Shown piece by piece: positions 8,227-15,834 of a stretch of 32,119 bases of DNA. A program made the position numbers and the translations under genes. The stretch covers positions 1 through 32,119 of the forward strand of contig NZ_FOKW01000018.1 of the NCBI RefSeq assembly GCF_900112205.1, read 5' to 3'. The notes below the pieces were generated by a model. The model did no database searches. It had not been told where the DNA came from and worked only from the letters and a program-made list of their open reading frames with translations. Position 1 is the first letter of the stretch. Each line of letters opens with the position of its first letter. This DNA comes from Natronobacterium haloterrestre. GTDB taxonomy: Archaea > Halobacteriota > Halobacteria > Halobacteriales > Natrialbaceae.

Positions 8227-9156
8227 ATGACCGACACGGAGTCGCCGCCGGAGCCGTCGTTCCCCGACGACCTCGAGGCCGTCCGGACGGCGCTGATCGA
8301 GTGGTACGAGGACGACCACCGCGACTTCCCGTGGCGACGCACCGACGACCCCTACGCGATCCTCGTCAGCGAGGTGATGAGCCAGCAGACCCAGCTCGGC
8401 CGGGTCGTCGAGGCCTGGGAGGAGTTCCTCGAGCGCTGGCCGACGACGGCCGAACTGGCGGCCGCCGACAGGGCCGACGTCGTGGGCTTCTGGACGGACC
8501 ACAGCCTCGGCTACAACAACCGCGCGAAGTACCTCCACGAGGCCGCCGCCCAGATCGAGACCGAGTACGACGGCGCGTTCCCCGAGACGCCCGACGAACT
8601 GCAGGAGCTGATGGGCGTCGGCCCCTACACCGCGAACGCGGTCGCGAGCTTCGCGTTCAACAACGGGGACGCGGTCGTCGACACGAACGTCAAGCGGGTC
8701 CTCTACCGCGCGTTCGACGTTCCGGACGACGATTCGGTCTTCGAGGAGGCCGCGAACGTCCTCATGCCGGAGGGCCGATCGCGGGTCTGGAACAACGCCG
8801 TCATGGAACTGGGCGGCGTCGCCTGCGGGCAGACGCCCCGCTGTGACGAGGCCGGTTGTCCCTGGCGGGAGTGGTGTTCGGCCTACGAAACGGGCGACTT
8901 CACCGCGCCCGACGTCCCCACCCAGCCCAGTTTCGAGGGGAGCCGACGCCAGTTCCGCGGGCGCGTCGTCTCGACGCTCAAGGAGTACGACGAACTCGAG
9001 TTGGACCGACTCGGGCCGCGTATCCGGGTCGACTACGCACCCGACGGCGAGTACGGCCGGGAGTGGCTCGAGGGGCTCCTCGCCGATCTCGCGGACGACG
9101 AACTCGTCGAACTCGACCGGGACGGCGAGTCGGTAGTCGCGCGTCTGCGACGCTAA
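8227..9156 (+). CDS. mutY: A/G-specific adenine glycosylase MutY
   Basis: 309 aa, starting 28 nt after a CCCTAAACC TATA-like box. It removes adenine mispaired with 8-oxoguanine. The glycosylase core is complete: catalytic Glu49 in LVSEVMSQQTQ, the helix-hairpin-helix LMGVGPYTANAVA (128-140) and catalytic Asp152 in VDTNVKRVL. Four cysteines that bind a 4Fe-4S cluster follow (Cys200, 206, 211, 217), with C-X5-C-X4-C-X5-C spacing instead of the usual C-X6-C-X2-C-X5-C. The C-terminal about 85 residues are too short for the bacterial Nudix-like 8-oxoG-recognition domain and look like a small winged-helix-like tail (LKEYDELELDRLGPRI), so mismatch recognition may differ. Confidence 0.93.
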   Translation: MTDTESPPEPSFPDDLEAVRTALIEWYEDDHRDFPWRRTDDPYAILVSEVMSQQTQLGRVVEAWEEFLERWPTTAELAAADRADVVGFWTDHSLGYNNRAKYLHEAAAQIETEYDGAFPETPDELQELMGVGPYTANAVASFAFNNGDAVVDTNVKRVLYRAFDVPDDDSVFEEAANVLMPEGRSRVWNNAVMELGGVACGQTPRCDEAGCPWREWCSAYETGDFTAPDVPTQPSFEGSRRQFRGRVVSTLKEYDELELDRLGPRIRVDYAPDGEYGREWLEGLLADLADDELVELDRDGESVVARLRR

Positions 9157-9288
9157 CGCTCGATATCGCTTCCGGAGGTCGGCCCGGTGCGTCTCGTCGT
9201 GTATGTGATTACCTCTCGTGAAATATCGGTAAAATACACGTTTTAGCTTTCCAACGGATTGAAGGGGAAAGGTACAGAACGGGTCGGT

Positions 9289-12060
9289 ATGCGAAGACGT
9301 GAAATGATCGTCGGCAGCGGTACCGTCGCAGCGATCGCCCTCTCCGGGTACACCGGCGCAGCGACGGACGCCGACGACGATCGGCCCTCCCTCCCGTCCG
9401 ATCTCGAGTCAGTGCTCGAACTGGTCCCTGGCGAATCGGCCCTCGACGCGAACTACCGACACGTCGTCTACTCGCGGGTGGACGACGCCGGTTCCGCTCC
9501 CCTCTATCTGGGGGGACACGAGGTGATCGGGGAACTGGACATCGACGCCGACTCGATCGCCGAGATGCTCGTGGTCGTCACTGACGACGAGACGCGGCTC
9601 AGTGTGGTCGCCGGCGAGTTCGACGCTCCAGACGTCGGCGACGACGCGGACCTCGACGGCTGGACGGTCGGCGAGGTCGACGACGAACCGGTCGCGGCAG
9701 CCGAGGGCGCGCTCGTGATCGCGACCGGCGACGACGGCGACGAAATCGTCGACGCTGCCCTCGAGGCCGCTGACGACGAGGACACCGAGACGATCCTCGC
9801 CGATCCCGAGACGGCCGGCACCACGTTCGATCGCCTCGAGTCGAAATCGTACGTCACCTTCGTCCCGGACGTCTCCGAGGTTCGCCACAACGAGTTCGAC
9901 GGCGACGTCGTCGAGGCGTTCGGCATGGGTCTGGAGTCCGCGCCGATGGCCCGCGACGACGACAGCGACACCCTCGAAAACGACTACGTCCTTCACCTCG
10001 ATCCCGACGCCGGAACCGACGTCGACGACGAGTGGATCGTCGACCGAGTCGAGTCGATCGGGCGGGGCGAAATCCTCGAGAGTTCGATCGATCGGTCGGA
10101 CGACGTGGTGTACGTCCAGACGGTGGTCGAGCAACCCCCGGAACGCGACCGCGAGGCTGCACCCGACGCGCGCGTTCGGGCCCGTTCGAACGCCGACGAG
10201 GGCGTCGTGACGTTCGAACACGCCGGCGGGGAGCCGATCGAGACCGACTCGCTCGAGGTCTGGCACGACGGCGAACTCGCCGACGACCAGCTTGCCGACG
10301 AGCACGCCACGTTCACGGAGGGGGATACCTTCGAACTCGAGACCGGCCCGCTCGCGGACGTCGGACTGCGCTGGTTCGACGAGGAGGCGGACGTCTACTA
10401 CTACTACGACACGACCGTCGTCGGCACGGAGTCGTTCGACGGGCAGTACGACCCCGACGAGGAGACGGTCGAGTTCACCTACACCGGCGACCTCGAGGCC
10501 GATTCCGACCTCGTCGAGCTCGTCCACCGGAGCGACGACGACGGCTCGTACGAGCTGGATCGGGGAGCGATCGACGTCGACGGACCGCTTACCGACGGCG
10601 AGACGATCACGGTCGAGGACGTCACCCTCGGTGACCGCGTCTCCCTGGAGCTGTCGGTCCCGGCCAATCCGAACCGTGGCCAGCGATCGCTGTCGTACGT
10701 CAGAGTTCGTCCGCCCAGAATGCACCTCTCGCGGCGCGAGGGAACCGTCGTCGCGAGGTACTGGGGCGACATCGACCGTGACGCCGACGAGTTCCGCGTG
10801 CTGGTCGAGGACGAACCCGCCGACGTCCAGTTCAGCGACGTGACCGACACGCTGTCGGAACACGATCGGGTCGAACTCGGCGAGATGGACCACGGAACAC
10901 ACGTCGCCGTCGAGTGGCTCGAGCCGGACGACCCCGTCGTCGTCACGGAACGGGTCCTCCGCCCCTACGCACGCATCGACATGGACTACGACGACAGCGA
11001 GGGGACGGTTACGGCCGACTACGAGGAGGGCGAAGAGATCGACGCCGACGACCTCGAGCTTCGGATCGCCGACGAGCCGGCGGCCGTCCAGCCGGCGGAC
11101 GAGTACGAGACGTTCGCGCCCGGCGACGACCTCACGGTCGAGGCCGACCCCTTCGCGACGGTCGAACTCGTGTGGGAGGGCGGAGACGACACCGAGTACG
11201 GGCTCGGCCGTGTCACCGTCGGCCGGCGCGCGTTCGACGCGGAGTACGACCCCGATGCCGACGAGGTCGAGATCGTCTACACCGGCGAACAGTCGGCAGA
11301 CCCGTCGAATCTGACCGTCAGCCAGCGCGGCGGCGGGTCGTCCATCGACGACGAGGACCTGTTCGCCCAGGAGTACGACAGCCTGACCGACGGCGACAGT
11401 ATCGTCCTCGAGGACGTCGAAATCGACGACAGGATTTCGGTCATGCTGGTCCAGGAAGGGGAGAACTACTCCTCCCGGAGCTCGATCTTCCGGTTCACTC
11501 CGGAACCACGCTGGGCGTTTTCCGTCGAGGACCGCGGGAGCGAGGACGGAGACGGGGACGAGGACGGACTCGTAGCCGTCTACCACGAACGGACGACTCG
11601 AGACGCGGACAACTTCGAGATCCTCGTCGACGGCGAACCCGCCGACGTCCAGCCGTCGGATCGACACGACACGCTGACGGCGGAAGACGAGATCGAACTC
11701 GGTGAATTCGACGCCGGAACCGAACTGAGCTTCCGCTGGCTCGTCCCGGACGAGCCCCGCGAGGTCCGCAACCACGTGGTCGTCCCGGACGCCGAATTCG
11801 AGGTCGACTACGACGCGGACGACGACGAGATCACCGTCGAACACGCCGGCGGTGACGGGATCGATGCGGCCGACCTGGCCGTGATCGTCGAGCCCCTCAG
11901 TCCCGAGCCGACCGACTGGGACGGCGACGGCACGGTCTCCGAGGGCGATTCCACGACCGTCGACGTCGACGACCTCGACTCGCGTCGCGATCGGGACCCG
12001 GCCGCAGTCGGGATCCTGTTCCGCGATCACCACCTCACGCACGTACGGATCGACGACTGA
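9289..12060 (+). CDS. Large exported protein with tandem beta-sandwich-like repeats
   Basis: 923 aa from the ATG at 9289 (a TTG at 9259 is less likely). The N-terminus MRRREMIVGSGTVAAIALSGYTGA is a twin-arginine-type signal peptide; a lipobox would need Cys where Tyr stands in LSGY, so it is probably secreted rather than a lipoprotein. Residues about 30-290 form one domain I do not recognise. From about residue 305 to the end the protein consists of seven modules of about 90 aa, each with a strand pattern like (I/V)T(V/F)xHAGGxxIxAxDLxV followed by GDxxxV. Composition is extremely acidic. No enzymatic motif is seen; a cell-surface or matrix role is the likeliest reading. It may be a single-gene transcript: TAAAATACA near 9230 is TATA-like. 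Confidence 0.8.
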   Translation: MRRREMIVGSGTVAAIALSGYTGAATDADDDRPSLPSDLESVLELVPGESALDANYRHVVYSRVDDAGSAPLYLGGHEVIGELDIDADSIAEMLVVVTDDETRLSVVAGEFDAPDVGDDADLDGWTVGEVDDEPVAAAEGALVIATGDDGDEIVDAALEAADDEDTETILADPETAGTTFDRLESKSYVTFVPDVSEVRHNEFDGDVVEAFGMGLESAPMARDDDSDTLENDYVLHLDPDAGTDVDDEWIVDRVESIGRGEILESSIDRSDDVVYVQTVVEQPPERDREAAPDARVRARSNADEGVVTFEHAGGEPIETDSLEVWHDGELADDQLADEHATFTEGDTFELETGPLADVGLRWFDEEADVYYYYDTTVVGTESFDGQYDPDEETVEFTYTGDLEADSDLVELVHRSDDDGSYELDRGAIDVDGPLTDGETITVEDVTLGDRVSLELSVPANPNRGQRSLSYVRVRPPRMHLSRREGTVVARYWGDIDRDADEFRVLVEDEPADVQFSDVTDTLSEHDRVELGEMDHGTHVAVEWLEPDDPVVVTERVLRPYARIDMDYDDSEGTVTADYEEGEEIDADDLELRIADEPAAVQPADEYETFAPGDDLTVEADPFATVELVWEGGDDTEYGLGRVTVGRRAFDAEYDPDADEVEIVYTGEQSADPSNLTVSQRGGGSSIDDEDLFAQEYDSLTDGDSIVLEDVEIDDRISVMLVQEGENYSSRSSIFRFTPEPRWAFSVEDRGSEDGDGDEDGLVAVYHERTTRDADNFEILVDGEPADVQPSDRHDTLTAEDEIELGEFDAGTELSFRWLVPDEPREVRNHVVVPDAEFEVDYDADDDEITVEHAGGDGIDAADLAVIVEPLSPEPTDWDGDGTVSEGDSTTVDVDDLDSRRDRDPAAVGILFRDHHLTHVRIDD
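10195..11895 (+). repeat. Coding repeat: A-B-C-A-B-C-A modules in the exported protein
   Basis: The module starts fall near 10201, 10459, 10741, 11002, 11260, 11566 and 11827. A modules (10201, 11002, 11827) carry VTFEHAGG/VTADYEEG/ITVEHAGG followed by ID..DL. B modules (10459, 11260) carry the YDPDE-TVEF-YTG pattern with L(T)DG(E/D)(T/S)I(T/V)(V/L)EDV. C modules (10741, 11566) carry DADEFRVLVEDEPADVQ / DADNFEILVDGEPADVQ with a DTL...D.(V/I)ELGE block. The super-period is about 800-825 nt. The protein copies have diverged considerably, so this is an old duplication. Confidence 0.75.
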
Positions 12061-12074
12061 CGGACGACCACCGA

Positions 12075-12093
12075 TCGGCCGTCGACCGGCCGA
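12075..12093 (+). terminator. Hairpin after the exported protein gene
   Basis: TCGGCCG-TCGAC-CGGCCGA is a perfect 7-bp stem with a 5-nt loop, 15 nt past the stop codon. There is only a weak T run after it (CTTTCAGCTTTC), so terminator function is tentative. Confidence 0.35.
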
Positions 12094-12153
12094 CGACTCC
12101 GCTTTCAGCTTTCAGCCACCAACGTCTTCCACCCGGCCGTCGTCGACAGTCGT

Positions 12154-12747
12154 ATGGCAAACGTTCGCATTGTCGGCGTCTGCGGGAGCCTCCGGGACGA
12201 CAGCACGACACGGATCGCCCTCGAGCGCGCGCTCGAGGCGGCAACGCGTACGGGCTCGGACACCACGACTGAACTGATCGACCTCCGGGAGTACGACCTC
12301 CCGACGTTCGACGCCGACCGGAACCGCTCGTCGGCCGGCGAGGCCGACGCGCTCGCCGCTCGGATCCGGGCTGCCGACGCCGTCCTGCTCGGCTCGCCGA
12401 TGTACCACGGCTCGTACTCGTCGCCGCTCAAGACCGCGCTCGATTACTGTGGCTTCGACGAGTTCCAGGGGAAGACCGTCGGCCTGCTCGCCGTCTCGGG
12501 TGGTGCCTTTCCGGTGACGGCGCTCGAGCATCTGCGCTCGGTCTGTCGGGCGCTCAACGCCTGGGTGATCCCCCACGAGGCGGCCATCCCGCGATCCGGG
12601 TCGGCCTTCGAGGACGGGGCGTTCGTCGACGCCGACCTCGAGGAGCGGGTCGCGACGCTGGGCGTGCGTGCGGTCCAGTACGCGACGATCGAACCGGACC
12701 CGGATTCCTTCGAGAGCGACCAGAACGTCGGTGCGGAAGGGAAGTAA
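12154..12747 (+). CDS. NADPH-dependent FMN reductase family protein
   Basis: 197 aa. It has the flavodoxin-like layout of the NADPH-dependent FMN reductase (ArsH/SsuE-type) family: the phosphate-binding GSLRDDSTTRIAL loop at residues 11-23, a DLREYDLP strand-turn near 44, and GSPMYHGSYSSPLKTALDY (about 86-104), which contacts the flavin ring. Such proteins reduce FMN or bind FMN to reduce quinones or azo compounds with NAD(P)H. The C-terminal residues after about 180 are an acidic tail. Substrate unknown; stands alone between the exported protein and a convergent membrane gene. Confidence 0.87.
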   Translation: MANVRIVGVCGSLRDDSTTRIALERALEAATRTGSDTTTELIDLREYDLPTFDADRNRSSAGEADALAARIRAADAVLLGSPMYHGSYSSPLKTALDYCGFDEFQGKTVGLLAVSGGAFPVTALEHLRSVCRALNAWVIPHEAAIPRSGSAFEDGAFVDADLEERVATLGVRAVQYATIEPDPDSFESDQNVGAEGK

Positions 12748-12769
12748 CGGGCGAGGATCGGCGGATCGG

Positions 12770-13432
12770 CTAGAACCGCTCGTCGTCGTAGCTGAGCAGC
12801 CGCTGGAATCGCTGTTTGTGTGCGAGAAACGCGGCGAAGGCGAACAGGACGAGACCGACGTGGATCGGCTCGATCCGGATCACGAACGTCGTCACCTCGA
12901 GCGAGATCGGTGGCGAGACGAGCGTCCACTCGGCGAACCGTCCCGAGGCGAGCAAGGCGGCCGCGCCGACGGCGAGGGCGACCGCGGAGGCGAGCGTCGC
13001 CGGCGACACGAGGTTGCGGCCACCCCGAACGCGGAACGCGCGTCGTTCGAACCCGAACTGGACGACGAGCAGGCCCGCGAGCCCGACGGTCGCGGCGACG
13101 ACGCCGGCGATGCCGCCGACGGTGTCGGCGACGAGCAGCCAGAGGACCCAGCTCGCGGTCCAGGCGACGGCCGCTCCGAGGCGTCGCGGGTGGAGGAAAT
13201 CCCCGAGTTGGCTGACGGTCGCCTCGAAGAGGCTCGTCCGGAGGAGCGCCCCACAGAAGAGGATCCCGAGCCCGGCAAGCGCCGTCGACGTCGTTTTCGA
13301 CCCCACGAGCAGCCAGAACCAGAGCCCGACGGCGACCGTCTCCAGGGCGGCAGCCGAAAGCGCCGCGGTCGTCCCGACGACCCGTCGCCGGGTCGCTCGA
13401 CCGAGGACGCCGGGCTGGCGAATGACGCTCAT
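12770..13432 (-). CDS. Membrane protein with about six TM helices, unknown function
   Basis: 220 aa from the ATG at 13432; the open frame upstream of it is low-complexity, and a CATAACG TATA-like box lies about 30 nt before this ATG. Six hydrophobic segments are visible (about residues 17-40, 46-63, 85-102, 105-127, 142-162, 178-200), separated by short polar loops with Arg-rich positive-inside character (RATRRR, ERRAFRVRGGR). The C-terminus HKQRFQRLLSYDDERF is probably cytoplasmic. No known family is recognised. Its stop codon TAG overlaps one of the rare CTAG sites. Confidence 0.75.
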   Translation of the reverse strand: MSVIRQPGVLGRATRRRVVGTTAALSAAALETVAVGLWFWLLVGSKTTSTALAGLGILFCGALLRTSLFEATVSQLGDFLHPRRLGAAVAWTASWVLWLLVADTVGGIAGVVAATVGLAGLLVVQFGFERRAFRVRGGRNLVSPATLASAVALAVGAAALLASGRFAEWTLVSPPISLEVTTFVIRIEPIHVGLVLFAFAAFLAHKQRFQRLLSYDDERF

Positions 13433-13700
13433 ACCCGTTCTTCCACCGCTACCCGTTTCGTTATGCGAGACATTACCAGGATTTGAACGCGGCATCGAGG
13501 CCTTTGATACGCGGGTAACGATCGATTTCTCTCGCCGATCGAGGCATCGCACGCTCGAGGCGATCGTCCGGAGGCGCTGTGGGTCGGGTCCGACGAACGG
13601 TCGGCGACGACCGGCGTGATCCGTTTCTGCTGTCCGTACAGCGTCCCCGTACTCGGTGTAGAGCGTCCCTGGCCGTGGATACGGTCGACGAACCCTGATC

Positions 13701-13737
13701 GGTAATACGATCTTACCGACGGTAAGACGTCTTTACC
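13701..13737 (+). promoter_or_regulatory. Twin palindromes GGTAA-N7-TTACC, 20 bp apart
   Basis: Two 17-bp palindromes, GGTAA-N7-TTACC, at 13701-13717 and 13721-13737. Their starts are exactly 20 bp apart, about two helical turns, so proteins on both would face the same side of the DNA. The inner half-sites also form CTTACCG-A-CGGTAAG (13712-13726). They lie about 40-80 bp upstream of the TATA-like box of the 13810 gene. This is the arrangement expected of a dimeric regulator bound in tandem; which one is unknown. Confidence 0.6.
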
Positions 13738-13740
13738 GCC

Positions 13741-13758
13741 GTTCGTTCCCCCACGAAC
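13741..13758 (+). promoter_or_regulatory. Inverted repeat GTTCGT-N6-ACGAAC
   Basis: A perfect 6-bp inverted repeat around a TCCCCC spacer, 3 bp after the second twin palindrome and about 20 bp upstream of the TATA-like box. It may be a separate operator or an incidental hairpin. Confidence 0.35.
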
Positions 13759-13809
13759 AAGTAGAAACGTTGAACAGGATTATGTGCCGGGAAGTGGTCG
13801 ACCCGAATT

Positions 13810-14418
13810 ATGCCGGAAACGGAACAACAGGACAAGACGCTGTCCGAGGTCGTCGTCAAGGAAGCGGTCGGTAAAGGACTCGACAGCCCGCTGCGGGACT
13901 CGATCCTCGAGGCCGTCGAGGAGTCCGAAGGCGGGAGCTCGAGCCGACTCCCGGTTGCGGGGGCGGTTTTCGGACTCGGTGCGGCGCTTGGCTACCTGGC
14001 AGGTCGCAGCTCCGAGGATCTGGATCTCTCCGGGCGCTCGCTCGAGGAACTCGAGGGGCTCGAGAGCATCGAAGGGGTCGATATCGAAGAGCCCGAGATC
14101 ATCGAGGACGTGATGGAGGGAGAAGAGGAGGCCGAAGCGGAACCCGAGGGGGACGAACCCGGCGAGGAGACGGACGAATCGTCGCTGCTCTCGCGGCTCG
14201 TTCTCGGTCTCGCACTGCTCGGCGCTGCCGTGTTGCTTCGCCGCCGTCTCTCCGAGGGCGAAGAAGAGGAGTGGGAGCCGATCGAGGAGTTCGAACCGGC
14301 GACGGACATCGGTTCCGACGAGGAGCAAGAGGCGGAGGAAGAAGCGCAGGAAGCCGAAGAGGAAGAAGAAGCGATGGAAGAGGACGAGGAAGCCGAGTCG
14401 GACGAAGCCGAGGAGTAA
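13810..14418 (+). CDS. Acidic two-TM membrane protein, unknown function
   Basis: 202 aa. Residues about 45-64 (RLPVAGAVFGLGAALGYLAGR) are a Gly/Ala-rich helix with small-residue spacing suited to helix packing; about 120-143 (SLLSRLVLGLALLGAAVLLRRR) is a second helix ending in an Arg stop-transfer cluster. Between them is an acidic Leu/Glu segment, and the last 55 residues are almost entirely Glu/Asp/Ala, suggesting a long disordered acidic tail. No domain recognised. The twin palindromes just upstream suggest tight regulation, and the hairpin-T5 just downstream suggests a monocistronic mRNA. Confidence 0.75.
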   Translation: MPETEQQDKTLSEVVVKEAVGKGLDSPLRDSILEAVEESEGGSSSRLPVAGAVFGLGAALGYLAGRSSEDLDLSGRSLEELEGLESIEGVDIEEPEIIEDVMEGEEEAEAEPEGDEPGEETDESSLLSRLVLGLALLGAAVLLRRRLSEGEEEEWEPIEEFEPATDIGSDEEQEAEEEAQEAEEEEEAMEEDEEAESDEAEE

Positions 14419-14424
14419 GGCCGT

Positions 14425-14447
14425 CCCGAGACTCGGGGTCGCTTTTT
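14425..14447 (+). terminator. Hairpin-T5 terminator of the acidic membrane protein
   Basis: CCCGAG-A-CTCGGG (14425-14437) followed five nt later by TTTTT (14443-14447), immediately after the stop at 14418. Confidence 0.6.
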
Positions 14448-14595
14448 GCGGGACCACACGTTCGCGATGTTCGGAATTCGGTCACTGTCGAGGCGGAGTC
14501 GGCTGTACGTCGTCCCGACTCGACCCGTCGCCCGCTCTCGCTGAGGAAGGAGTTGACGAAGGAGCTAAGGGGGCGACGCCGACAGTGTGAAGCCA

Positions 14596-15768
14596 ATGGA
14601 GACGACCCATCGAGTGTTCGTCGGCGACGCCCGGGAGCTGTCCGGGATCGAGGACGATTCCGTCGAGCTCGTCGTCACGTCGCCGCCGTATCCGATGATC
14701 GAGATGTGGGACGACCTCTTCGTCGAACTCGATCCCGCGGTCGGCGACGCGCTCGAGTCGGGCGACGGCCGGCGGGCCTTCGAGGCGATGCACGCGCAAC
14801 TCGACCGGGTCTGGGACGAACTCGAGCGGGTGCTGGTCGACGGCGGCATCGCCTGTGTCAACGTCGGCGACGCGACGCGCACCCTCGACGATAGTTTCCG
14901 GGTCTACCCCAACCACGCCCGCGTGCTCGAGGCCTTCGAGTCCCGCGGGTTCGATCCGCTGCCGGACGTCCTCTGGCGAAAGCCGGCCAACAGCGCCGCG
15001 AAGTTCATGGGCAGCGGCACGCTCCCGCCGAACGCCTACGTCACCCTCGAGCACGAGTACGTGCTGATCTTCCGGAACGGCGAGACGAAACGCGGCTTCG
15101 AGCCGAAAGCCGACCGGCGCTACGAGGCGGCGTACTTCTGGGAGGAGCGAAACCGCTGGTTCTCGGACGTCTGGACGGAGGTCAGGGGCGAACTGCAGGA
15201 CCTCGATTTCGGCGACGACGATGGCGACCTTCGGGACCGTTCGGCGGCGTTCCCGCTCGAGATTCCTTACCGGTTGATCTGCATGTACTCGGCCTACGGC
15301 GACACCGTGCTCGACCCCTTCTGGGGGACGGGGACGACGACGCTGGCGGCGATGTGCGCCGGGCGACACTCCGCGGGGTACGAACTCGAGCCGGAGTTCC
15401 TCGAGGTCTTCGAGGACCGGATCGGGGACGTCCCGGAACTCTCGCGGGCGGTCGGGCGGGCGCGGCTGGAGCGCCACCGCGCGTTCGTCGCGCAACGCCG
15501 CGAAGCCGGAAAGGGTTTCGAGTACGAGGCGGAGTACTACGACACGCCCGTGGTGACGAAGATGGAACGCGGGCTCCGGTTGCGAGAGGTCGTCGGTGTC
15601 GACCAGGACCCGCTCGAGAGCGCGAGCGAACGAACCGATTCCGAAGGGGGGACGGCAGACCCCTCCGATACCGGAACCGGTACCCGAACCCGAACCCGTG
15701 GTGATACGGACTGGGCGTCCGGAACCGGCTACCGGGTCGAACACGCGCCGCTCTCGGTAGAAGACTGA
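14596..15768 (+). CDS. zim: Orphan DNA methyltransferase, N4-cytosine type, probable CTAG-specific
   Basis: 390 aa from the ATG at 14596; a GTG at 14587 would add three residues. Catalytic motif IV TSPPYP (residues 28-33) precedes the AdoMet-binding motif I DPFWGTGTT (240-248), the beta-class order, and SPPY is typical of N4-cytosine enzymes. There is no restriction enzyme next to it. Haloarchaea carry a conserved orphan methyltransferase for CTAG (zim), and the TSPPYPMIEMWD block together with the strong scarcity of CTAG in this window fits that enzyme. The last about 45 residues are a Thr/Arg/Gly-rich low-complexity tail. Specificity is inferred, not shown. Confidence 0.8.
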   Translation: METTHRVFVGDARELSGIEDDSVELVVTSPPYPMIEMWDDLFVELDPAVGDALESGDGRRAFEAMHAQLDRVWDELERVLVDGGIACVNVGDATRTLDDSFRVYPNHARVLEAFESRGFDPLPDVLWRKPANSAAKFMGSGTLPPNAYVTLEHEYVLIFRNGETKRGFEPKADRRYEAAYFWEERNRWFSDVWTEVRGELQDLDFGDDDGDLRDRSAAFPLEIPYRLICMYSAYGDTVLDPFWGTGTTTLAAMCAGRHSAGYELEPEFLEVFEDRIGDVPELSRAVGRARLERHRAFVAQRREAGKGFEYEAEYYDTPVVTKMERGLRLREVVGVDQDPLESASERTDSEGGTADPSDTGTGTRTRTRGDTDWASGTGYRVEHAPLSVED

Positions 15769-15834
15769 ATCGACACGGAGACGACTCGCAACTGAACGTC
15801 CGTCCCGTTACTGCTCGTCCTGGCTGGGGTGGAG

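Larger units (their letters stand above)
13433..13809. other. Divergent intergenic region with operator-like repeats
   Basis: 377 nt separating two divergent membrane-protein genes. The left part (13433-13690) shows no ORF worth calling and no strong repeat. The right part holds two palindromes (13701-13737), a further inverted repeat (13741-13758) and a GATTATG TATA-like box centred near 13781, about 28 nt before the ATG at 13810. Confidence 0.55.

Noticed and set aside
9409..12042. An 877-codon open frame antisense to the exported protein
   Set aside because: Open only because of the high GC and Asp/Glu-rich sense codons; its translation is rich in Val/Asp/Arg noise and has no domain, while the sense frame has a signal peptide and repeats.
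13701..13758. A transposon terminal inverted repeat
   Set aside because: The palindromes are compact operator-like units with no transposase nearby.
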